Assembly (NCBI GenBank): GCA_013152535.1
Contig: JAADGE010000069.1
Span: forward strand, 1-57,697
Source of the DNA: Chlorobiota bacterium
Lineage (GTDB): Bacteria > Bacteroidota > Bacteroidia > Bacteroidales > JAADGE01
Direction: 5' to 3'
Length of the DNA: 57,697 nt
Shown here: positions 52,281 to 57,697 of the stretch, in pieces
How the letters are laid out: every line of letters starts with the position of its first letter
Position numbering within the stretch: position 1 is the first letter of the stretch
The notes under the pieces: model-generated
The model's database searches: none
What the model was told of the DNA's origin: nothing
What the model saw: only the letters and a program-made list of their open reading frames with translations
Program-made: the position numbers and the translations under genes

Positions 52281-53381
52281 TCAGTCCTTAATAAAACGCA
52301 AAATATTCTGCATTTTCCTTGCATATATTTTTAAAAAATAAATTCCGGGATTTAATTCCGAAACGTCAATTTCATTTTTATCATCAAATATATTTTGAAT
52401 TTTAACAATTTTTCCGGTAATATCAATTATCTCTGTTTTTAAAACAACATCTTTTGATTTAAGTATCAATCTGTTTTTAACCGGATTCGGATAAATATTA
52501 ACCGATGTTTCTTTGCCGATATTTTCAACTTCGGTTCCTTCCCAACCGGCAAGTCGGCACCAAAGCCACCAAGCGGCATAGGCTTTTAGGTTTCCGTTAA
52601 GTGCTTGTGTATGAGCAGGAGAACAATTATACCAATTGACACCTTCGGTATGAGAATTTTGCCATTCGCTTGCCCAGTTCCCGAGCAAATTTCCGCCGGC
52701 TGCATCATAATAATCGCAATTATCATTTGTAAATTCAAAAAAAGTTCCGTCAGGGTTGTATCTTTCAATATCGTAAAAATCATACAAAATTTTATTATTG
52801 GCAATGCAATAATCTCTGATTTGTTGATTATTAGCCTTTAAAACAGCATCTGCTCCAATATCGGAATGTCCTGTCATATATACAAATTTAATATTCGGAT
52901 ATTGTTGTTCCAACTCATTCATTTTATCTAAATAAGTTTGAATACCGGCTTCGGTATTATCCGAAACACCGCCGCACCACGACCAAATTACAACATTAAC
53001 ATCACTGTTTGCTGAATTATTAAGATACGGTCCGGTATTATGTGCCCAGGTTGTATCTCCGTTGTGCCCTAAATCTCCCGAAGCAAAATAATCGTCAATA
53101 TCCAAAGTACCGTCGGTTCCGCCTTCGTTCCAATTATAAATATCGCCTTTGTAACCGTTTAAATTTGTTTGCCCGATTAAAGCACTCATTCCGGTAATCA
53201 ACTGACTGCCGTGCGAAGTATGCCCGTATGCAATATGCAAAGTTTGCTTTGCTTGATTTATTGCGGTTTCTGTTATCGGTTCTAATTTCGCACAATTATG
53301 GTCGATAATAATTGCCTGAGAAAATAAATTCTGATTTGCAAGCATAAAAAATATGCTTAAAAGAAGTAAAGAGTTTTTCAT
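52281..53381 (-). CDS. T9SS-secreted hypothetical, SGNH-like features
   Basis: This 366-residue protein has a signal peptide (KNSLLLLSIFFMLANQNLFSQ), a main domain (about 22-285), and a type A sorting domain (VNIYPNPVKNRLILKSK to FLKIYARKMQNILRFIKD). The main domain has IIIDHNCAKLEPI, LHIAYGHTSHGSQLITGMSA and VYMTGHSDIGADAVL, with a late PAHTQALNG. These His/Ser/Asp spots resemble a SGNH/GDSL-type hydrolase without a firm match. Its position opposite the GH114-like gene suggests an extracellular glycan role. I cannot assign a substrate. Confidence 0.72.
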   Translation of the reverse strand: MKNSLLLLSIFFMLANQNLFSQAIIIDHNCAKLEPITETAINQAKQTLHIAYGHTSHGSQLITGMSALIGQTNLNGYKGDIYNWNEGGTDGTLDIDDYFASGDLGHNGDTTWAHNTGPYLNNSANSDVNVVIWSWCGGVSDNTEAGIQTYLDKMNELEQQYPNIKFVYMTGHSDIGADAVLKANNQQIRDYCIANNKILYDFYDIERYNPDGTFFEFTNDNCDYYDAAGGNLLGNWASEWQNSHTEGVNWYNCSPAHTQALNGNLKAYAAWWLWCRLAGWEGTEVENIGKETSVNIYPNPVKNRLILKSKDVVLKTEIIDITGKIVKIQNIFDDKNEIDVSELNPGIYFLKIYARKMQNILRFIKD

Positions 53382-53725
53382 GATGTTTTTGTTTAAATGG
53401 TTTAATTTATTTAAGACTTAAAATACTGAATAAAAGTTGCATAAAGAAAAAATATATGCTTTTATTGAGTAAGGTTTATAATTTTTTTAGTAAAATCTGT
53501 ATTTTTATTGTATTTTAATAATATCCAAAGAAATATTTTACGAAAAAGGTTGTTTTATAAAAATAGTTTTACAATTATAAAGGTATAAGCGAGAAGTGAT
53601 TTTTTATACCTTGTTTTTAAAATTTTGCAATAATATTATCGGATAACAATGAATTTAAATTTAGGATTTTATTTTGAATTCATATTATTTTATAAATTTG
53701 TGTTTTGAGATGCTAAATAAATAAA
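53382..53725. other. 344-base divergent intergenic region
   Basis: This A/T-rich region lies between the T9SS gene (minus) and the TolB-like gene (plus). It contains a 9-base inverted repeat AAGGTATAA (53580-53588) / TTATACCTT (53604-53612) followed by GTTTTT, a terminator-like hairpin with no upstream plus-strand gene to serve, and a possible promoter for the TolB-like gene: TTTG at 53673-53676 and TAAATTTG at 53693-53700, with a 16-base spacer. Nothing else is recognised. Confidence 0.45.
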
Positions 53726-56700
53726 ATGAATTTGAAAGCAGGCAGAAACTATCGGCAAGTTTTTTTGATTGTTATTTTTTTCTTTTTTACTGAAGGAATT
53801 TCTGCACAATTTTATAACGGGCATCAAATGACATTCGGGAAAAGTCGCGTTCAATACAGAAACAGGTATTGGCGATATCATCGTTTTGACAGATTTGATG
53901 TCTATTTTTATAAAAACGGAGACAGTTTAAGTCGAAAAGTTGCACGAACGGCAGAGAAAAAAATTACTGAAATTGAAAATTTTTTCGGATACGGACTTCA
54001 GAAACGCTTAATTTTTCTGTGCTATAAAAATTTATCTTCTTTCAGGGAAAGCAATATAGGCTACGATACCGGAAACGAAAATTCAAATATTGGAGGAACC
54101 ACACAAATAATTGATAATAAGATTTTTATATATTATGACGGATCATCCGAAGGACTTGAAAAGCAAATAACGGCAGGCATTACAAAAGTATTGATAAATG
54201 ATATGCTTTACAGCGGAAATTACGGTAAAAGATTTACAAATTCTACCTTAATAGAATTACCCGATTGGTATGAAAAGGGATTAATCAGCTATTTAAGTGA
54301 AGAATGGAGTTTTAAAATTGAGAATAGGATAAAAGACGGTTTCCAAAGTAAAAAGTTTAAAAAAATCAATCATCTTACCGGAGAAGATGCCGTGTATGCA
54401 GGTCATTCATTTTGGTATTTTATTGGTGAAACATACGGAAAGGATGTCATTCCGAATATCATTTACATGACACGAATAAACAAAAGTACCGACAGCGGAT
54501 TTAAATATGTTCTCGGGCTTTCGGTAAAAGAATTATCACCGCTGTGGAAAGATTTTTATAAAAAACGTTTCAATGAACAGTTAAGCAATCAAAATTTACC
54601 GGATAAGAAGTTTAAAGTACTTAAAGCTAAAAGAAATCGATTGTTTCAAAATGCAAAAATAAGTCCTGACGGCAGATATATAGCATATGTGAGTAATGAG
54701 TCGGGGAAATATAGAGTATGTATTTATGATAAAAAGACAAAAAAAGTAAAAACTATTCGTAAAAAAGGACATGCTTTGGATCAAATTACTGATTATTCTT
54801 TTCCGGTGCTTGCATGGCATCCGTCAGGAAAAATATTAACTTTTTTTACGGAGGAACAAGGGTATTTGAGAATGTTTTTATATCATACAGATAACGGAAA
54901 ACTGCAACGCCGAAACATCTTGTTTTTTGATAAAATTTTATCGGCATCGTATTCGGGAGACGGATTTTTACTTGCCGTTTCAGCAGTTATTGACGGGCAA
55001 ACAGACATTTTTATTTACAATGTTGCCGCAGGTAATTTTGACAGAGTTACCGATGATGCTGCCGATGATTTTAATCCTTCGTTTATTAATAATTCATCCG
55101 AAATTATTTTTGCTTCTGACAGAAATCAAACTGAAGCAGGGAAAAATGAAAAAGATTTATTTGTTTACAACTTAAAAACCGGAAAAATTTCACAACTTAC
55201 TAAAACACCTTATTTTAATGAAGATTTACCAGTTGAATTAGGGAAGAATAAGTATATGAGTTTAACGGATAAAACCGGTATCATAAACAGGCAAATTATC
55301 AGTTATGACAGTACTGTGAGCTATGTTGATACAACAGTTCATTACAGATATTTCACAGATGATTATTTGGTGTCTGATTATTCGAAAAATATCAGTGAAT
55401 ATGATGTAAATAAAGAAACTAATTCTTTAGCTGAAATTATTTTTAATAATAAGCGGTATTCAATTTATAATGAGAAATTAAAAGATCGTAAAATTCGGAA
55501 TTATAAAAAAACAATTTTCAGAAATTTATATACTTCTAAAATTAAATATGCCGACAGTATACAACTTGTTGCAGAGCAAGAAGAAGCGGTGCAAAAAAGA
55601 AGAATTGACAGTTTAAAAAAGAATCCTCCCGAAAATTTATTATATCCCGACAGTATTCCTGTTGATGTGAATAACTATATTTTTGAGACAGAAAGGCATA
55701 TAAAATATTATCAAATTCATCCGATTATTGATACTTTGACAGAAAAAAAAGATACTTCCGGTTTTTTACCTACCTTTAATTACTTAACAAATTTTTATAC
55801 CAATCATTTAACACAGCAAGTTGATTTCGGATTTTTAAATAATTCTTATCAAACATTTACCGGAGGAGCTTACTATTTTAATCCGGGAATGAATATTTTT
55901 ACAAGATTAGGAATTTATGATTTATTTGAAGATTACAGAATTACCGGAGGGTTCAGGCTGGGGGCGAATTTAAACAGTTTTGAATATTTATTCAGTTTGG
56001 AGAATTTAAAGCACCGGGTTGATAAACAATATGTATTTCACAGACAAACATATGTAGGACAATACGGAGATGACAGCACCGGATATTATTTCTATGCAAA
56101 AATTATTTCAAATGAATTAATGTATATATTAAAATATCCTTTTAATCAGGTAGCTGCCGTAAAAGCAACTTTCAGTCTCAGGTACGATAAAGGAATTTAT
56201 TTATCAACCGATATGGCGACTTTGGCAGAGCCCCCTGTGCATCAGTTTTTCTCCGGTATAAAATTAGAATATATTTATGATGATACACGAAATTTAGGAT
56301 TAAACTTATTTGACGGAATCCGTTTTAAATTATTTACCGAATATTATCAGGAAGTTGACCAGGAATATACGAATTTACTCACGGTAGGCGGCGATTTTAG
56401 GTTTTATAAACGTATTCATCGCGATTTAATTTTTGCAAGTCGTATTGCCGCCGGCTCATCTTTCGGGAAAAGTAAGTTATTATATTATCTCGGAGGAGTA
56501 GATAATTGGTATGTGCTAAACCCAAAAAAAATGCAGTTTGATTATTCTGTTGATATAAATGAAAAAGAGAGTTATGTATATCAGGCAGTTGCAACCAATA
56601 TGAGAGGTTTTGTTCAAAATGCTCGTAACGGAACTAATTTTTTTGTAATAAATAATGAAATTCGATTACCAATTGTAAAATACCTTGCTAACAGACCCTT

Positions 56701-56992
56701 AAATTCATCTTTGTTAAATAATTTTCAGATTGTAGGTTTTGTTGATGTCGGTTCTGCGTGGTCAGGACTCACACCAAAAGACCCTTCGAATGCTTACAAT
56801 ACCGAAACCGTAAAAACCGGACCTGTTACCGTAATTATTGATAAAAACAGGTCGCCTGTAATATTCGGATACGGATTTGGTGTACGAACTAAAATTTTTG
56901 GCTATTTTGTGCGCTTAGATTGGGCTTGGGGGGTCGATAATAATATTATATTGCCTCGAATCTTTTATTTTTCATTAAATTTGGATTTTTAA
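53726..56992 (+). CDS. TolB-like propeller / outer-membrane beta-barrel fusion protein
   Basis: This 1088-residue protein has a signal peptide (to about 28, ending SAQ). The N-terminal part (about 60-265) resembles a peptidase_MA-type gluzincin: it has the downstream motif LIELPDWYEKGLISYLSEEWS, but the HExxH position reads AGITKVLIN, so it is not catalytic. A TolB/PD40 propeller follows (about 300-480; ISPDGRYIAYVSNESG, SFINNSSEIIFASDRNQ). The C-terminal 380 residues are a strand-rich barrel with BamA-like end features (VGFVDVGSAW, IFGYGFGVRTKIFGYF, final F). It is probably an outer-membrane protein with a periplasmic propeller. Confidence 0.8.
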   Translation: MNLKAGRNYRQVFLIVIFFFFTEGISAQFYNGHQMTFGKSRVQYRNRYWRYHRFDRFDVYFYKNGDSLSRKVARTAEKKITEIENFFGYGLQKRLIFLCYKNLSSFRESNIGYDTGNENSNIGGTTQIIDNKIFIYYDGSSEGLEKQITAGITKVLINDMLYSGNYGKRFTNSTLIELPDWYEKGLISYLSEEWSFKIENRIKDGFQSKKFKKINHLTGEDAVYAGHSFWYFIGETYGKDVIPNIIYMTRINKSTDSGFKYVLGLSVKELSPLWKDFYKKRFNEQLSNQNLPDKKFKVLKAKRNRLFQNAKISPDGRYIAYVSNESGKYRVCIYDKKTKKVKTIRKKGHALDQITDYSFPVLAWHPSGKILTFFTEEQGYLRMFLYHTDNGKLQRRNILFFDKILSASYSGDGFLLAVSAVIDGQTDIFIYNVAAGNFDRVTDDAADDFNPSFINNSSEIIFASDRNQTEAGKNEKDLFVYNLKTGKISQLTKTPYFNEDLPVELGKNKYMSLTDKTGIINRQIISYDSTVSYVDTTVHYRYFTDDYLVSDYSKNISEYDVNKETNSLAEIIFNNKRYSIYNEKLKDRKIRNYKKTIFRNLYTSKIKYADSIQLVAEQEEAVQKRRIDSLKKNPPENLLYPDSIPVDVNNYIFETERHIKYYQIHPIIDTLTEKKDTSGFLPTFNYLTNFYTNHLTQQVDFGFLNNSYQTFTGGAYYFNPGMNIFTRLGIYDLFEDYRITGGFRLGANLNSFEYLFSLENLKHRVDKQYVFHRQTYVGQYGDDSTGYYFYAKIISNELMYILKYPFNQVAAVKATFSLRYDKGIYLSTDMATLAEPPVHQFFSGIKLEYIYDDTRNLGLNLFDGIRFKLFTEYYQEVDQEYTNLLTVGGDFRFYKRIHRDLIFASRIAAGSSFGKSKLLYYLGGVDNWYVLNPKKMQFDYSVDINEKESYVYQAVATNMRGFVQNARNGTNFFVINNEIRLPIVKYLANRPLNSSLLNNFQIVGFVDVGSAWSGLTPKDPSNAYNTETVKTGPVTVIIDKNRSPVIFGYGFGVRTKIFGYFVRLDWAWGVDNNIILPRIFYFSLNLDF

Positions 56993-57010
56993 ACCTTATA
57001 AATTAAAACT

Positions 57011-57517
57011 ATGATACTCAAAAAAATTTCATTGACACTTGCAGCATTAATGCTGGCAATTTTTGTTTTTGCACAAGATGCAGAAAATAATGATGTAATT
57101 AATAATTCAAATGAATTGGGTTTACATGCCGGTTTTACGACCGGTATAGGTTTGTCGTTCAGGCATTGGTCAAATAAATTCGGTGTGCAGATTACGGCTA
57201 TTCCGCTTAAAGCAAATGACTTTAAATTTGTAAGTGCCGGATTAACCGGTTTATATTCTTTATCGAATAAAAAATACACTCGTTTTTATTTATATCTCGG
57301 AAACCATTTGTTAATAAACAGTTCGTTTGATAATTGGTACTCCGATCAAAATACAACCAAAACAAGATATAATGTTGGTTTCGGAACCGGATTTGAAGTA
57401 GGAAGGAAAGTGCGTTTTACAATAATGGCGGGCTATGGTGCATATAATTTAACGGAAGCACCGGATTATTATCTTCTGCCTACAATTGAAACAGGATTGT
57501 ATTTTAAATTGAAATAA
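57011..57517 (+). CDS. Small outer-membrane beta-barrel protein
   Basis: This 168-residue protein has a signal peptide (LKKISLTLAALMLAIFVFAQ) and alternating strands (ELGLHAGFTTGIGLSFRHWS, FGVQITAIPLK, RFYLYLGNHLLINSS, RYNVGFGTGFEVGRKVRFTI), ending TGLYFKLK. It begins 19 bases after the TolB-like gene and is in the same operon; the pair may function together. No substrate or binding partner can be assigned from sequence. Confidence 0.72.
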   Translation: MILKKISLTLAALMLAIFVFAQDAENNDVINNSNELGLHAGFTTGIGLSFRHWSNKFGVQITAIPLKANDFKFVSAGLTGLYSLSNKKYTRFYLYLGNHLLINSSFDNWYSDQNTTKTRYNVGFGTGFEVGRKVRFTIMAGYGAYNLTEAPDYYLLPTIETGLYFKLK

Positions 57518-57528
57518 AATAAATATAA

Positions 57529-57571
57529 TGCAAAAATCATAAGTATTATTACAATATTTATGATTTTTGCA
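57529..57571. terminator. Hairpin after the small barrel gene
   Basis: TGCAAAAATCATAA (57529-57542) and TTATGATTTTTGCA (57558-57571) are perfect 14-base reverse complements, 11 bases past the stop of the small barrel gene. It has T tracts within the stem but no clean run after it, so it may be a terminator or a transcript-end hairpin. The remaining 126 bases to the window edge show nothing recognisable. Confidence 0.5.
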
Positions 57572-57697
57572 GGAATTTAAAATATATTATCATTCTGTTG
57601 ATTGAATTAGGGAGTTTCAGGAAATTCTAATATAGCTGATTTGCAGCATATTAATAGAATGTTTTAAGGAAATATTTCTCCGAATTCAGCATATTTT

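Overview
The window is strongly AT-rich DNA from a member of the Bacteroidota, most likely an uncultured, anaerobic or facultative Bacteroidales-like lineage. The evidence is three proteins with type IX secretion (T9SS) C-terminal sorting domains, a TonB-dependent receptor with an N-terminal carboxypeptidase-regulatory-like domain, Bacteroidota-specific families (DUF5063, a TolB-like propeller/barrel protein, a BNR/sortilin-like giant), few Shine-Dalgarno sequences, and promoters that fit the TTTG / TAnnTTTG consensus (clearest in front of rpsF). hypC-hypD imply a [NiFe]-hydrogenase elsewhere. No rRNA, tRNA, CRISPR array or intact transposase was seen.

1-11.6 kb (+): the end of an O-antigen/capsule cluster. 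It holds the 3' end of rfbA, a PIG-L deacetylase, an LpxD-like acyltransferase, rfbC, a Wzx-type flippase, three GT-B glycosyltransferases, a Wzy-like polymerase, a WecA/MraY-like initiating transferase, a second O-antigen ligase/polymerase-like protein and a PlsC-like acyltransferase. Most of these genes abut or overlap by 1-8 bases. The exception is a 367-base gap holding a decayed second copy of the PIG-L gene.

11.6-16.9 kb: an array of about 88-base palindromic repeats with a GxxExxY (PD-(D/E)XK-like) gene sitting inside one unit, a nitrilase, DUF5063, a DEAD-box helicase, a 134-base inverted-repeat element, and a small operon that looks like a toxin-antitoxin locus (RelE/HigB-2-like protein plus an all-helical partner, with a perfect palindrome in front), followed upstream by a 73-residue orphan with its own terminator.

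17-23.2 kb: a triple-SPOR exported protein, an STAS-like protein, an exported hypothetical, a pseudouridine synthase, a small membrane protein and a CapA-type phosphoesterase.

23.3-29.5 kb (+): hypC, hypD, a UreH/NiCoT-like permease, a TonB receptor, a FecE-type ATPase and a small outer-membrane barrel, ending in a terminator. I read this as a hydrogenase-maturation and nickel-acquisition operon.

29.7-40 kb: a membrane SpoIIE/PP2C phosphatase; an accessory patch (lipoprotein, Fic protein, higBA) whose Fic-HigBA part is bracketed by an inverted 17-base motif; a DUF819 membrane protein; a GNAT-like protein; a GAF-PAS sensor without a kinase domain; and the rpsF-rpsR-rplI ribosomal operon.

40-57.7 kb: two neighbouring T9SS paralogues with OB-fold-like modules, uvrA, a BNR/sortilin-like giant, a GH114-like lipoprotein convergent with a third T9SS protein across a second inverted-repeat element, a TolB-propeller/outer-membrane-barrel protein and a small outer-membrane protein.

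The most interesting unexplained structures are the GxxExxY gene embedded in its own repeat family, the RelE-like two-gene locus, and the two sizes of GGCTGTCTC inverted-repeat element.
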